A stretch of 64,000 nt of DNA from Sporolactobacillus vineae DSM 21990 = SL153. GTDB taxonomy: Bacteria > Bacillota > Bacilli > Bacillales > Sporolactobacillaceae. The stretch spans positions 208,500 through 272,499 of the forward strand of contig NZ_KB899046.1 in assembly GCF_000377985.1 (NCBI RefSeq), in the 5' to 3' direction. The translations under genes and the position numbers were made by a program. Positions 35,312 through 45,237 of the stretch are shown here, piece by piece (the stretch's first letter is position 1; each line of letters starts with the position of its first letter). The notes under the pieces are model-generated. The model ran no database searches. It had not been told where the DNA came from and saw only the letters and a list, made by a program, of their open reading frames with translations.

Positions 35312-35340
35312 TTGATACGGTCCGTTGTCGTCGTGATAAA
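35312..35340 (+). promoter_or_regulatory. Possible promoter of the MgtE-N / NRAMP pair
   Basis: TTGATA (35312-35317), a 17-base spacer and GATAAA; an alternative extended -10 is TGATAAAAT. The leader of about 130 bases was searched by eye for an M-box; none was recognised. Confidence 0.4.
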
Positions 35341-35470
35341 ATGAGATTAAACGGCTCATTCCGGCTGGACGTCAAAATTTTTTCAGTGTTTGGGATCTGC
35401 TCAACCAGAGAGACGGCACCATGTCCGCCATTTTGCAGGTCACTGCGACGCAAAGGGGGATGAAACCGAC

Positions 35471-36700
35471 ATGATATCCAAATTTTATTTCAGCCGCATT
35501 CTCGGCAGGCCGGTCTATCAGTCGAAAGTGCATCACATGCTCGGCAGGATCGCCGACTTGTATGTCGATACCGATTATAAACGTCCTAAAGTTGTTGCGA
35601 TTAAACTGCGCGGCGGTGTCACGCTCGACAGCACAGCCGTTGCCATTGAATTGAACGGTTCAAAATACAATTTCTACTGCCGCCGGCTGCGCGGAAAAGA
35701 TGTTGCCGGCAAAGAAAACTATTTCTCACTGAAAGAAACCATGCTCGACAAACAGATTATTGATCTGGACGGACGGAAGGTCGTCCGTGTTAATGATTTG
35801 CGTTTCGCGGTGGTCTCTGAGGGCCTGTTTCTGATTGCCGTTGATATCGGACTGGAAGGTTTACTGAGAAGGCTTGATGTCGCCAAACCGATGAAAAATG
35901 TCTTACAGCTGTTTCACAAAAATCTTCCGGGACAGCTGATCCTTTGGGACGATGTGCAGACTGTGGAATCCGGAGAGAACGTCCTGAAGCTGGCCGCACA
36001 GGCGAAAAAAATCTCAATGCTGCATCCTTCCGATGTTGCGGATATTATTGAAGATCTTGATAAAGACAAGCAGATGTCGATGTTTACCGCATTAGATGAA
36101 GAAAAGGCGGCAGATGTTCTGGAGGAAATGGAACCTGAATCCCAGGTGACACTGATCGACAATCTTTCCATCACAAAAGCCGCAAACGTTCTTGAGAAGA
36201 TGCCGTCGGATGAGGTGGCCGACATTTTCGGCATACTTGATCAGGACATTGTCCATAATCTGCTGAAAGTAATGAATAAGGAGACTTCCCGGGAAGTTCA
36301 GGAACTGATGGAATACCCGGAGAATACGGTCGGCAGTTTAATGTCCACCGACCTGGTTTCAATCAATGAGCAGATGACCGTGGAAGACTGCCTGGTCAGG
36401 CTTCGCCGGGAGAAACCGGAACTGGACACGGTTTATTTCCTTTACGTCGTCAATGCAGCGCACCGGCTGACCGGTATCGTCTCGTTGAGAGACCTCGCCG
36501 TCTCCGAACCCACGGTGCGGATCCACGACATGATGAATACAGATTTTCATGTGGTCCGTGATAATGATACTCTGCCCGATCTGATTCAGATCATTTCAAA
36601 ATATAATCTGCCCGCCGTGGCGGTTGTCGATAAAACAGACAAATTATCCGGAACGGTCATCGCCACCGATGTTCTTTATGACCTGCTGCACAAACACTGA
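35471..36700 (+). CDS. PRC-barrel, MgtE N-terminal and CBS domain protein
   Basis: About 409 residues, cytosolic. Three parts in order: a PRC-barrel-like region (about 1-165, with FSRILGRPVYQSKVHHMLG), an MgtE N-terminal superhelix (about 175-275, repeats such as MLHPSDVADIIEDLD, EKAADVLEEMEPE and KMPSDEVADIFGILDQD), and two CBS motifs (VGSLMSTDLVSINEQMTVEDC and DMMNTDFHVVRDNDTLPDL). MgtE uses the same cytosolic part to sense Mg2+ and gate its pore, but here no membrane part follows. Instead an NRAMP gene starts 30 bases on. The ATG at 35471 follows GGGGG; extension to 35390 is unlikely. Confidence 0.85.
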   Translation: MISKFYFSRILGRPVYQSKVHHMLGRIADLYVDTDYKRPKVVAIKLRGGVTLDSTAVAIELNGSKYNFYCRRLRGKDVAGKENYFSLKETMLDKQIIDLDGRKVVRVNDLRFAVVSEGLFLIAVDIGLEGLLRRLDVAKPMKNVLQLFHKNLPGQLILWDDVQTVESGENVLKLAAQAKKISMLHPSDVADIIEDLDKDKQMSMFTALDEEKAADVLEEMEPESQVTLIDNLSITKAANVLEKMPSDEVADIFGILDQDIVHNLLKVMNKETSREVQELMEYPENTVGSLMSTDLVSINEQMTVEDCLVRLRREKPELDTVYFLYVVNAAHRLTGIVSLRDLAVSEPTVRIHDMMNTDFHVVRDNDTLPDLIQIISKYNLPAVAVVDKTDKLSGTVIATDVLYDLLHKH

Positions 36701-36730
36701 TCCGTTCCTGTGATCGAAAGAAGTTGAACC

Positions 36731-37978
36731 ATGGTGCATGGCACAAGAAAGAGATCCTTTAATATTCTGTTCCTTTTCAGCATCCTCGGACCGGGTCTGA
36801 TCAGTTCGAACGCTGGCAACGATGCCGGCGGTATTTTCACCTATGCCTCCGTCGGCGCCTCGTACGGATACCGGATGATCTGGGGACTGATCTTCATTAC
36901 GATCAGTCTCGCCGTCGTTCAGGAGATGAATGCCCGGATGGCCATCGTCACCGGCAAGGGACTCGCCAGCATGATTCGGGAAAATTTTGGGGTTAAACTC
37001 ACTTTTATTGCCATGCTTGTCCTTATGATCGCCAATTTTGGTGTCTCTATCGCCGATTTTGCCGGCATCGCCGTCAGTCTTGAACTCTTCGGCATCAGCA
37101 AGTACATTTCTGTTCCCGTGTTCGCTGTTGCGATCTGGTTTCTTGTATCCAAGGGTTCCTACAAGCGCGTTGAGAAAATTTTTCTCCTGTTCACCCTTGT
37201 TTTTTTCAGTTACATTATTACCTGCTTTCTTGTCCGTCCCGACTGGGGAACCGTCTTCCGCCAGTCATTGACTCCCGGTCTCGACCTAAACCAGGGTTTC
37301 CTGCTGACATTCATCGGGATGATTGGAACAACGATTACGCCTTATATGCAATTTTACCTGCAATCATCGATCGTGGATAAACGGATGAAAATTTCAGAAC
37401 TTGGCGATGCTCAGCTTGATGCCTGTGTCGGGGCTGTCTGGGGCAATATGATTGCCTTCTTCATTATTGTCTGTACAGCAGCCACTTTATACAAAGCCGG
37501 AATAAGTGTCACCTCGGCGCATCAGGCTGCGATGGCGCTTGCCCCGCTCGCCGGACATTTTGCCTCCATCCTCTTCGGAGCCGGACTGCTGGGGGCATCG
37601 GTGCTGGCCTGCGCCGTGATCCCGCTCTCCACGTCCTATGCTGTCTGCGAGGCCTTCGGTTTCGAAAGCGGCGTCGACAATCAGGTTAAAGATGCCTCCG
37701 TATTCTATGGTATCTATACTCTGATGATTATCCTTGGTGCAGTTGTTGTTCTCATTCCCGGTCTCTCATTGATCAGCCTTACTTTATTCACACAGCAGCT
37801 CGCCGGAATGCTGAGTCCGGTCATTCTGATCTTCATGACGCTGCTCGTCAATAATAAACGGATCATGGGGAAATATGTAAATAATTGGCTGCAAAATATT
37901 CTTTCTATCGCAACGGTTGCTTTCATTGTCGTGATGACTGTTCTTCTGTTTGTCATTCTCCCTCTGTTTTTCAGATAA
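36731..37978 (+). CDS. NRAMP-family transporter with altered metal-site residues, candidate Mg2+/divalent cation importer
   Basis: 415 residues, about 11 membrane helices. Helix 1 reads LGPGLISSNAGNDAGGIFTYA, so the canonical DPGN is NDAGG (Asp kept, Pro to Ala, Asn to Gly). Helix 6 reads TTITPYMQFYLQS where typical NRAMPs have MPHNLYLHS, so the thioether methionine that selects Mn2+/Fe2+ is a threonine. This pattern resembles NRAMP-related magnesium transporters. The adjacent MgtE-N/CBS protein is a plausible regulator. The substrate is inferred, not shown; a broad divalent-cation role remains possible. Confidence 0.8.
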   Translation: MVHGTRKRSFNILFLFSILGPGLISSNAGNDAGGIFTYASVGASYGYRMIWGLIFITISLAVVQEMNARMAIVTGKGLASMIRENFGVKLTFIAMLVLMIANFGVSIADFAGIAVSLELFGISKYISVPVFAVAIWFLVSKGSYKRVEKIFLLFTLVFFSYIITCFLVRPDWGTVFRQSLTPGLDLNQGFLLTFIGMIGTTITPYMQFYLQSSIVDKRMKISELGDAQLDACVGAVWGNMIAFFIIVCTAATLYKAGISVTSAHQAAMALAPLAGHFASILFGAGLLGASVLACAVIPLSTSYAVCEAFGFESGVDNQVKDASVFYGIYTLMIILGAVVVLIPGLSLISLTLFTQQLAGMLSPVILIFMTLLVNNKRIMGKYVNNWLQNILSIATVAFIVVMTVLLFVILPLFFR

Positions 37979-38163
37979 ACGACCTATTTTCCCTTCATAT
38001 TGAAAATTTACGTAGAACTAAGACTCCGCCCCCCTGACTTCACTCTTAAGTTCCAGTGCACAAGGCCATACAAATGGGAGTTAATGTACTCATTATGGAA
38101 GCCAATGCATATAGAAAAAGTGCAGGTTTTTGCTGCATCGTTTCAAGAATAGGGGGGCCGTAA

Positions 38164-38595
38164 ATGGATCATTATACACTCTTGAACTTTAAGGACTGTG
38201 TCTCCAAAGGGGGTCACTTAACGCCCATTGAAGAACAAATTGATGTTCCCTTTCAAATAAAACGCGTTTATTACATTACCGGGGTTGCTCAAGCAGCAGA
38301 AAGAGGTTGTCATGCCCATAAAAATCTGCAACAGGTTCTTATCTGCTTAAACGGTTCAATAAGTATAAGGATTAAGGCCCCAAATAAAGAAGAAATCGTA
38401 ACGCTAAACAACCCATCAGCAGGTCTGTATATAGGACCCCTGGTATGGAGTGAACTGTTTGATTTCACAAAAGGAAGCGTTTTATTGGTTGTCGCTTCGG
38501 AACATTATTCGGCCAATGATTATATAGCAGACTATAATCTTTACTTAACTGAAGCGCAGGCCGCATTTCAGGAGCATCAAAATACTGATCCATAA
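38164..38595 (+). CDS. fdtA: dTDP-4-keto-6-deoxy-D-glucose 3,4-ketoisomerase
   Basis: 143 residues, a single cupin barrel of the FdtA/QdtA (WxcM-like) family. [31 protein letters not shown] (the RG.HAHK active-site histidines) and [13 protein letters not shown] are characteristic. It shifts the keto group of dTDP-4-keto-6-deoxyglucose from C4 to C3, preparing it for amination by FdtB. The ATG follows GGGGGG by about 6 bases. Whether the product is the galacto (Fdt) or gluco (Qdt) isomer cannot be told from sequence. First gene of a six-gene plus-strand run. Confidence 0.85.
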   Translation: MDHYTLLNFKDCVSKGGHLTPIEEQIDVPFQIKRVYYITGVAQAAERGCHAHKNLQQVLICLNGSISIRIKAPNKEEIVTLNNPSAGLYIGPLVWSELFDFTKGSVLLVVASEHYSANDYIADYNLYLTEAQAAFQEHQNTDP

Positions 38596-38659
38596 ATTGT
38601 CATTAAGAAATAACCCCAGTTGCCCGGATAGTTTATTAGAAAAGAAGTGGGGGGTTTAT

Positions 38660-39535
38660 TTGAAAGGCATTGTCATGGCCGGTGGAAACGGTACACGTTT
38701 ATATCCGATCACGCGCTCGATATCAAAACAATTGCTTCCCGTTTATGATAAACCAATGATCTATTATCCATTATCTGTTTTAATGATTGCCGGAATCCGG
38801 GATATACTGATTATTTCGACGCCTGAAGATACACCTCGTTTCAAAGAATTACTCGGTAATGGGGCCAGTCTCGGAATACAGCTGAGCTATAAGATACAAC
38901 CAAGGCCTGACGGACTGGCTCAGGCTTTTCTCTTAGGGAAGGATTTCATTGGCAACCAAAATGTGGCCTTCATCCTCGGAGATAATATTTTTTACGGCGA
39001 TGATTTCAAAACGGTGCTTCATCGGGCTGTATCTCAAAAAAAAGGCGCAACGGTCTTCGGTTACAGCGTCAAAGATCCTGAACGATTCGGCGTTATCGGG
39101 TTCGATCATCTGGGGCATGTGACCTCAATTGAAGAAAAGCCGGAGCATCCCAAATCGTCCTTTGCGGTAACCGGTCTTTATTTTTATGACAATCAGGTTG
39201 TCGATATTGCCAGGGAGCTGAAGCCCTCGCCTCGCGGAGAGCTGGAGATTTCAGCCGTTAACGAAGTCTATCTCAATCAGGGCGAATTACATGTTGAGTT
39301 ACTAGGGCGAGGATTTGCCTGGCTGGATACAGGCACACATGAATCATTGTTAAGTGCTTCCCTCTTTATCCAGACAATCGAAAATCGACAGGGGCTGCAA
39401 ATTGCCTGTCTTGAAGAAATTGCTTATCGTATGGGATATATCGATGAAAATAAACTATACCAATTGGCGCAGCCGTTAAGGAAAAATGGGTATGGCCAAT
39501 ACCTGCTCCATCTATTGAAAAATCATGCTGAGTAG
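38660..39535 (+). CDS. rmlA: Glucose-1-phosphate thymidylyltransferase
   Basis: About 291 residues. It makes dTDP-glucose from dTTP and glucose 1-phosphate. [24 protein letters not shown] is the nucleotidyltransferase signature, followed by [18 protein letters not shown] and [13 protein letters not shown]. The start is TTG at 38660, 5 bases after a G run; the frame is open back to TTG 38597 but without a site. It supplies RmlB and thus the FdtA/FdtB pathway. Confidence 0.93.
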   Translation: MKGIVMAGGNGTRLYPITRSISKQLLPVYDKPMIYYPLSVLMIAGIRDILIISTPEDTPRFKELLGNGASLGIQLSYKIQPRPDGLAQAFLLGKDFIGNQNVAFILGDNIFYGDDFKTVLHRAVSQKKGATVFGYSVKDPERFGVIGFDHLGHVTSIEEKPEHPKSSFAVTGLYFYDNQVVDIARELKPSPRGELEISAVNEVYLNQGELHVELLGRGFAWLDTGTHESLLSASLFIQTIENRQGLQIACLEEIAYRMGYIDENKLYQLAQPLRKNGYGQYLLHLLKNHAE

Positions 39536-39558
39536 TTATGAAACGGGAGGCAGGATTG

Positions 39559-40575
39559 ATGAAACTGCTTGTGACCGGAGGAGCCGGCTTTATTGGGAGC
39601 AACTTTATTCGCTATATGATTAAGGCCCACCCAGGCGATACAATCATTAACTTTGATGCACTCACCTATGCCGGAAATCCGGAAAATCTGGAAGACGTTC
39701 AAAACAATCCGCATTATCATTTTGTTCACGGCGATATTTGCAACGAGGAATTGCTTTATTTTGTCGTGGATCAGTTTGCGGTGGATACCATTGTTAATTT
39801 TGCCGCAGCATCCCATGTTGACCGCAGTATTTACGAACCGGGGCTGTTTATTAAAACGAATGTGCTTGGCACGCAGACTCTGCTTGAAGTGGCAAAAAAC
39901 AAGCACATAAAAAAATATCTGCAGATTTCCACGGATGAAGTCTATGGTTCATTAGGTTCTGCCGGTTATTTTACTGAGGCTACCCCTCTGGCACCCAATA
40001 GTCCCTATGCGGCAAGCAAAGCTTCAGCGGATATGATTGTCCGCTCCTATTTTGAAACGTACGGATTAGACATAAATATCACCCGCTGCGCCAACAACTA
40101 TGGACCCTGGCACTTCCCTGAAAAATTGATTCCATTGATCATCATCAATGCACTGGAAAATAAAGAACTGCCTGTTTATGGTGACGGGAAGAATATTCGC
40201 GACTGGCTCTATGTTGACGATCATTGTGCAGCGATCGACCTTGTGCTTCATCAAGGGAAACCTGGCGAGGTCTTTAATATTGGCAATCATCATGAAATGC
40301 GCAATATCGATCTTGTCACACTGATTCTCGATAAATTGAACAAACCGCATCGCCTGATCAACTATGTCTCCGATCGACCGGGGCATGACCGGCGCTACGC
40401 GATCGACGCATCAAAGATAAAAGCTGAACTGGGCTGGCAGCCGCAGTATCGCTTTGAAACAGGGATTAACGAAACGATTCAGTGGTATCTGACTCATAAA
40501 AAATGGTGGCAAAAAATAAGATCCGGAGCATACAAAAGCTATTACAAACATCAATATGGTTCAGCAATTGAGTGA
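39559..40575 (+). CDS. rmlB: dTDP-glucose 4,6-dehydratase
   Basis: 338 residues, NAD-dependent dehydratase giving dTDP-4-keto-6-deoxyglucose. LLVTGGAGFIGSNFIRYM, NFAAASHVDRSI, ISTDEVYGSLG, YAASKASADMIVRSY (catalytic Tyr-Lys) and TRCANNYGPWHFPEKLIP are diagnostic. ATG 39559 is 8 bases after GGGAGG; a 7-codon extension to 39538 lacks a site. No rmlC or rmlD is here, so dTDP-rhamnose is not the product of this locus. Confidence 0.95.
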   Translation: MKLLVTGGAGFIGSNFIRYMIKAHPGDTIINFDALTYAGNPENLEDVQNNPHYHFVHGDICNEELLYFVVDQFAVDTIVNFAAASHVDRSIYEPGLFIKTNVLGTQTLLEVAKNKHIKKYLQISTDEVYGSLGSAGYFTEATPLAPNSPYAASKASADMIVRSYFETYGLDINITRCANNYGPWHFPEKLIPLIIINALENKELPVYGDGKNIRDWLYVDDHCAAIDLVLHQGKPGEVFNIGNHHEMRNIDLVTLILDKLNKPHRLINYVSDRPGHDRRYAIDASKIKAELGWQPQYRFETGINETIQWYLTHKKWWQKIRSGAYKSYYKHQYGSAIE

Positions 40576-40647
40576 CGGCCAGGCGTTTTAACAATGCCTC
40601 AGGTTGCCAGCTGATTCCTAATGTACATTCTGAAAAGGAGCTATGCT

Positions 40648-41577
40648 ATGGATCAGCCGCTCGTGTCTGTCGTCATCCTGACTTATAATCATTTTCACTA
40701 TCTGGAGCAAGCCATTGATTCCGTTTTAAGCCAGGACTATCCAAAGATCGAGATCATCATCAGCGATGACGGCTCGGAGTATTTCGATAAAACCGCCCTC
40801 AATGCCTACCTGGAAGAGCACAGACAAAAGAATATCATCGCATATACGGTGACCCAAAACCCTGAAAATCTGGGTATCGTAAAAAATTCCAATCGCTCCA
40901 TCAAAAGAAGCCGGGGTACTTATATTGTGCCCCTGGATTGCGACGACTGCTTCTATGATGAAACAGTCATCACCGCTCTCGTTCAGGAATTCCAGAGAAC
41001 AGGAGCAAACATCATTACCGGCTGCATGGAGATTTATGACAGCAGCTTCAAGAAGTTAAGGAACCGCTCTCCGGACAAAGGCAAAATAAAGTTATTCAAG
41101 AGTACCGACAAACTCTTTGAGGAACTGTGCAGGAGAAACTTCATTGCCGGCGCATGTACCTCATTCAGCAGAAAATTATTTGAAACCTACGGCTATCTTG
41201 ATGAAAGCTACACATTTTTGGATGATTATCCGTTGTATCTTAAATTAGCACGCCTCGGTGAGCGGATTCATTTCCTCAATCGAACGATCATAAAGTACAG
41301 ACTGGGTGGGATCAGCACCCGCAAAGCTACGAATCCGGTTTTTGAATCAGACATTAACCGGGTCCTGAAACAGGAGATTTTGCCCTATAAGGAAAAAATA
41401 AACAAACACTTGTACCGGGAAAAGATGTTCGACTACCGCAGACGAACGGAGAAAAGGCACCGTCTGTTCCTACTTAGTTGGAGATATCCTGACGTAATTG
41501 CGGCAAAAGTCATGTCCAGAATAAAGGCTTTCGTTAAAAATCTTATAGAAGGCAAATGGCAGGTTTTCAGGAGATGA
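40648..41577 (+). CDS. GT2 family glycosyltransferase
   Basis: 309 residues. GT-A core: VSVVILTYNHFHYLEQAIDSVL, IEIIISDDGSEYFDKTAL, YIVPLDCDDCFYDE (DxD equivalent), then YLDESYTFLDDYPLYLKL. ATG 40648 is 7 bases after AAAGGAG. It lies between rmlB and fdtB and probably transfers the aminosugar made by these enzymes or the sugar next to it. The C-terminal 100 residues are basic and may touch the membrane. Confidence 0.87.
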   Translation: MDQPLVSVVILTYNHFHYLEQAIDSVLSQDYPKIEIIISDDGSEYFDKTALNAYLEEHRQKNIIAYTVTQNPENLGIVKNSNRSIKRSRGTYIVPLDCDDCFYDETVITALVQEFQRTGANIITGCMEIYDSSFKKLRNRSPDKGKIKLFKSTDKLFEELCRRNFIAGACTSFSRKLFETYGYLDESYTFLDDYPLYLKLARLGERIHFLNRTIIKYRLGGISTRKATNPVFESDINRVLKQEILPYKEKINKHLYREKMFDYRRRTEKRHRLFLLSWRYPDVIAAKVMSRIKAFVKNLIEGKWQVFRR

Positions 41578-41584
41578 ATAAGCG

Positions 41585-42694
41585 ATGAAAGTACCTTTTG
41601 TTCGTTTCGGACCGATGCATCAGGAAATTCAGAAGGACATTCTTGATACGTTTCATAAACTTTACCAGAAAGACTGGTACATTAATGGTCCGGAGGTGGA
41701 AAGTTTCGAACACGAATTTGCCAGCTACTGCGGTGCAAATCACTGTGTCGGCTGCGGTAACGGATTGGATGCGTTGTACCTGATTTTAAGAGGATATGAG
41801 ATTCACGAAGGTGATGAAGTCATTGTCCCTTCTAATACCTATATCGCCACGGCCCTTGCCGTCTCCTACGCCGGTGCCAGACCCGTCTTCGTTGAACCGG
41901 ACATCGACACCTTTATGATCAATCCGAAACGCATCGAAGAAAAAATCACTGAGAAAACAAAAGCAATCATCGCAGTTCATTTGTACGGACAAACCGCAGA
42001 TATGGACAACATTAACCGGATAGCCAAAAAATACGGGTTAAAAGTGATCGAGGATGCTGCTCAGGCACATGGTGCCAGGTACAAAGGTTACCGGGCAGGA
42101 AATCTTGGCGATGCTGCCGGCTTCAGTTTTTACCCGAGTAAGAATTTAGGCGCACTTGGGGATGCAGGAGCCGTCGTCACCAATGATCCGGAATTAGCTG
42201 CAAAAGTAAAAGCATTAACCAATTATGGCTCCGACCGGAAATACCACAATATTTATCAAGGCATTAATTCCAGACTTGACGAAGTCCAGGCAGGCTTTCT
42301 TAGGGTAAAACTGAGGCATTTAGACCGGTTTAACAAACAGAGAAAAACGATTGCCGAAAAATACCTTGCGCAAATCGATCAGGATCAAATCATCAAACCG
42401 TCAGTCAGCAATGATTCCGAAGCGGTCTGGCATATTTTCGCTGTTCGAACAAAAAAGAGACAGCATTTCCAGAAATATCTGCAAGAAAACGGAATCGGAA
42501 CCGTGATTCACTATCCGATCGCCATTCACCTGCAGGAAGCTTATAAAGACCTGAATATGAAAAAAGGTCAGCTGCCGATCGCCGAACAAATCGCCGATGA
42601 GGAAATCAGTCTGCCGATTTGGTACGGAATGAGCGATGAAGAAGTAAGCTATGTCGTTGAGAAAGTGAACGTATGGAAACCAGATGATCTTTGA
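41585..42694 (+). CDS. fdtB: dTDP-3-amino-3,6-dideoxyhexose aminotransferase
   Basis: 369 residues of the DegT/DnrJ/EryC1/StrS family. It aminates C3 of the keto-sugar made by FdtA using glutamate and [39 protein letters not shown], and the PLP lysine in [20 protein letters not shown] are clear. Similarity to FdtB/QdtB is supported by its pairing with fdtA. The next enzyme of the Fuc3NAc/Qui3NAc pathways, an N-acetyltransferase (FdtC/QdtC), is not in the window, so the sugar may stay unacetylated or the transferase lies elsewhere. Confidence 0.87.
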   Translation: MKVPFVRFGPMHQEIQKDILDTFHKLYQKDWYINGPEVESFEHEFASYCGANHCVGCGNGLDALYLILRGYEIHEGDEVIVPSNTYIATALAVSYAGARPVFVEPDIDTFMINPKRIEEKITEKTKAIIAVHLYGQTADMDNINRIAKKYGLKVIEDAAQAHGARYKGYRAGNLGDAAGFSFYPSKNLGALGDAGAVVTNDPELAAKVKALTNYGSDRKYHNIYQGINSRLDEVQAGFLRVKLRHLDRFNKQRKTIAEKYLAQIDQDQIIKPSVSNDSEAVWHIFAVRTKKRQHFQKYLQENGIGTVIHYPIAIHLQEAYKDLNMKKGQLPIAEQIADEEISLPIWYGMSDEEVSYVVEKVNVWKPDDL

Positions 42695-42757
42695 AGGAGT
42701 ACAGATCAACATTTTTCACACAGCTTAGAAGATTAAAAGAAAGCGGCGTGTTCAAAA

Positions 42758-43636
42758 ATGAAGATTGCCTACCTAGTGATTGCTCACAATAATTTTGACC
42801 ATTTAAAACGGTTAATCCGGGCGATTCAAACCGAATATACTTACTTTTTTATTCATATTGACCGTAAATCCCCCCTGGTCTCCTTTGATGAATTTTATCA
42901 TATCCAGGTGATCCCTAAGCACTACGCCATTACCTGGGGCGGATTCAGCATGGTGGAGGCAACCATTGAGTTGTTAAAAACTGCCTTCCATTTTGAACAC
43001 TTTGATCGGTATGTACTCTTAAGCGGTGCAGACTACCCAATCAAAAGCAATGCTTATATTGAAGAACTCTTCGAGAAAAATCAAACGATTAATTTTATCG
43101 AAGCCGAACCGATGCCTACACTGAATAAGACTTTTGACCGCTTGTTTTGTTATCGCCTCGAATGCGATCGGGACGCAACGCTGCAATCATTACCGGTGAG
43201 GGCGGTTAACCGAATTGTCCGTCTTTCCGGGTTCAGAAGGGCCTATCCTCAGGAACATCAGGATTACCGGCCATTTGCCGGCAGTCAATGGTGGGCATTC
43301 AATGATGCATTCGTTGATTATCTGCTAACCTTTCTGACTGCAAATGCAGCCTGGGTCGCATTCTTCAAGCATACATTCGTCCCGGATGAAATGTTCTTTC
43401 AGACGATCATTATGAACTCCCCGTTTGCACAGACGGTCCGGAACACGCTGACCTATGCCGATTGGGAATCCGGCCCCCCCTACCCCTCGTCCATTCAAAC
43501 CATGCATCTTCGCCTTTTCAAAAACGAATTTATTTATGCCAATCACAAGTTGTCCATTTATTGTTTTGCACGAAAGTTCACTGATCAATCATCAAAAATC
43601 CTTGATGAAATCGAAAAAATCAGGGCAGGATTTTGA
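42758..43636 (+). CDS. GT14-like glycosyltransferase (core-2/I-branching type)
   Basis: 292 residues. KIAYLVIAHNNFDHLKRLIRA, FFIHIDRKSP, YVLLSGADYPIKS, FAGSQWWAFNDAFVDYLL and FKHTFVPDEMFFQTII are the conserved blocks of the core-2/I-branching beta-1,6-GlcNAc-transferase family found in bacterial capsule loci. The catalytic glutamate is in PDEMFF. It ends the plus-strand aminosugar unit and converges on the flippase gene. Confidence 0.85.
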   Translation: MKIAYLVIAHNNFDHLKRLIRAIQTEYTYFFIHIDRKSPLVSFDEFYHIQVIPKHYAITWGGFSMVEATIELLKTAFHFEHFDRYVLLSGADYPIKSNAYIEELFEKNQTINFIEAEPMPTLNKTFDRLFCYRLECDRDATLQSLPVRAVNRIVRLSGFRRAYPQEHQDYRPFAGSQWWAFNDAFVDYLLTFLTANAAWVAFFKHTFVPDEMFFQTIIMNSPFAQTVRNTLTYADWESGPPYPSSIQTMHLRLFKNEFIYANHKLSIYCFARKFTDQSSKILDEIEKIRAGF

Positions 43637-43643
43637 TCGGACC

Positions 43644-43667
43644 GGGCATCTCAATGCCCTCATTTTT
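43644..43667 (+). terminator. Terminator after the aminosugar unit
   Basis: GGGCAT and ATGCCC with a 4-base loop, followed by TCATTTTT. A short stem, modest support. Confidence 0.5.
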
Positions 43668-43693
43668 CCGATCAGAACCTCCCATCATCTTTG

Positions 43694-45139
43694 TCATCTG
43701 TTTCTTTTTCTCTGTAACACGCTCCTGAATTCGTGATAAACCATGCCGTCACGTTTCACCGATTCAATCGCTACAATAATTGCAAAGTAGACGATGCAGC
43801 CAAGGGCTACTTGAACCCCGGTCGTCAGGATTGATGCCCCCATGACACTTCCCGTCATTCGAATCAGCAGAAACATCACTAGTCCGGCCATAAAATAATA
43901 AATCGTTTTTGGAACAATACGTCTGAATGGAATAAGTTTCCGGACAAAATAAAGCTGCACCAGTGTCACTGCGACCTCTGCAGCCAGTGTCCCGAAACTT
44001 GCCCCGATTGATCCGAACGGCTTGATGAGCATCAGGTTAACCCCGAAGTTAACCATTGCCCCGGCGTAGACAGAAGCTGTATAGGCCTTCATCTTGCCAA
44101 GCGGAAGCAGATACTGAGTACCGAACACGCCGCTCCAGGCCATGATGACGATCGTCGGTGCAAGAATAATCAGGACAACAATGCTTTTTAGAAAATGATC
44201 GCCCATATACCAGGGAATGAACTCCTCGGCAATGCCCGCAACGCCGAACATCAGCGGGATGGCTAAAAGTGTGGAGAAATCAAGTGATTTAAGCAAATAA
44301 TCCCTGGCTTTTTCAATCTGCCCGACGGCGAATGTGTGCGCCATTCTCGGAAGCATGACGGTTCCAAGCGACGTCACCACGGATAAAGCCATCATCCGGA
44401 TTTTATCGGCATAATCAAAGATCCCTACTTCGCTATTATTGGCTACAACGCCGATCATCGTTTTATTCAATACGAAGTAAACCTCAAGCGCAATACCCGG
44501 GATGAAATAAACAATCGATGGTTTAAAATGGCTCATAATCTGACGAAGCAAAACCCTGACGATCATGATCCGCCCTTTTAAGTAAAACCACATAATCAGT
44601 GCGCTCAGGAAAATAGAAAGACACATAATCGCCGTATAAACAGGCAAATCCGATGGTTGTTTCACCAAAATAAATATAGCGGCTAAAGAGAGGAGCTTAA
44701 TGATAATATTCCGGGTGACAATCTTTTTAAACAGTTCGATGCCGAAGAAAAACCAGGAACAGTCGATGACGGTGCCGAGCAGACTGATCGTCTGGATCAA
44801 GGCAATGGACCGGTCCTGCTGAATGAAGAAAATGGCGGTGATTAAGTAGACGATCAACGAAGCAGTCGTAAGCATGAGCTGCAGAAAATACAGGCTGATA
44901 AAATTCTGACTCATCTTTCGTTTATCATCCCTGGACATGGCAATCAGCTTATTCCCATAAGTATCAATGCCGAGAATGCCCAGAAAAGAAAAATAGGAAA
45001 CGATCGAGGCAGTATACGCATAAGTCCCGACCCCCTGAGGGAGGAGCACACGTGAAACATAAGGAACCGTGATGAGCGGCAGGATCATGACTAAAACCTG
45101 GTAGACCAGGTTATACAAATAATTTTTTTTAAGACTCAT
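43694..45139 (-). CDS. wzx: Wzx-type polysaccharide flippase
   Basis: About 481 residues with 12-14 predicted membrane helices; MOP superfamily, moving lipid-linked repeat units across the membrane. The start, YNLVYQVLVMILPLITVPYVSR, and the following VLLPQGVGTYAYTASIVSYFS are typical of the family. The ATG at 45139 lies about 9 bases after GAGGGTGA; a GTG at 45148 is too close to it. Last gene of the minus-strand exopolysaccharide operon. Confidence 0.88.
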   Translation of the reverse strand: MSLKKNYLYNLVYQVLVMILPLITVPYVSRVLLPQGVGTYAYTASIVSYFSFLGILGIDTYGNKLIAMSRDDKRKMSQNFISLYFLQLMLTTASLIVYLITAIFFIQQDRSIALIQTISLLGTVIDCSWFFFGIELFKKIVTRNIIIKLLSLAAIFILVKQPSDLPVYTAIMCLSIFLSALIMWFYLKGRIMIVRVLLRQIMSHFKPSIVYFIPGIALEVYFVLNKTMIGVVANNSEVGIFDYADKIRMMALSVVTSLGTVMLPRMAHTFAVGQIEKARDYLLKSLDFSTLLAIPLMFGVAGIAEEFIPWYMGDHFLKSIVVLIILAPTIVIMAWSGVFGTQYLLPLGKMKAYTASVYAGAMVNFGVNLMLIKPFGSIGASFGTLAAEVAVTLVQLYFVRKLIPFRRIVPKTIYYFMAGLVMFLLIRMTGSVMGASILTTGVQVALGCIVYFAIIVAIESVKRDGMVYHEFRSVLQRKRNR

Positions 45140-45237
45140 TTCAGCCACTCACCCTCACTGAATTTAGTAAAGCTGCCCGCATATCGTGTGGCTCACCAAG
45201 AAAGAGAGTGGTATTCAGACAGGTCGATGGCCGCACC

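Noticed and set aside
35276..35470. M-box (Mg2+) or yybP-ykoY (Mn2+) riboswitch before the MgtE-N/NRAMP genes
   Set aside because: Looked for because of the genes' likely role; no conserved core of either class is recognisable, and there is no terminator hairpin.
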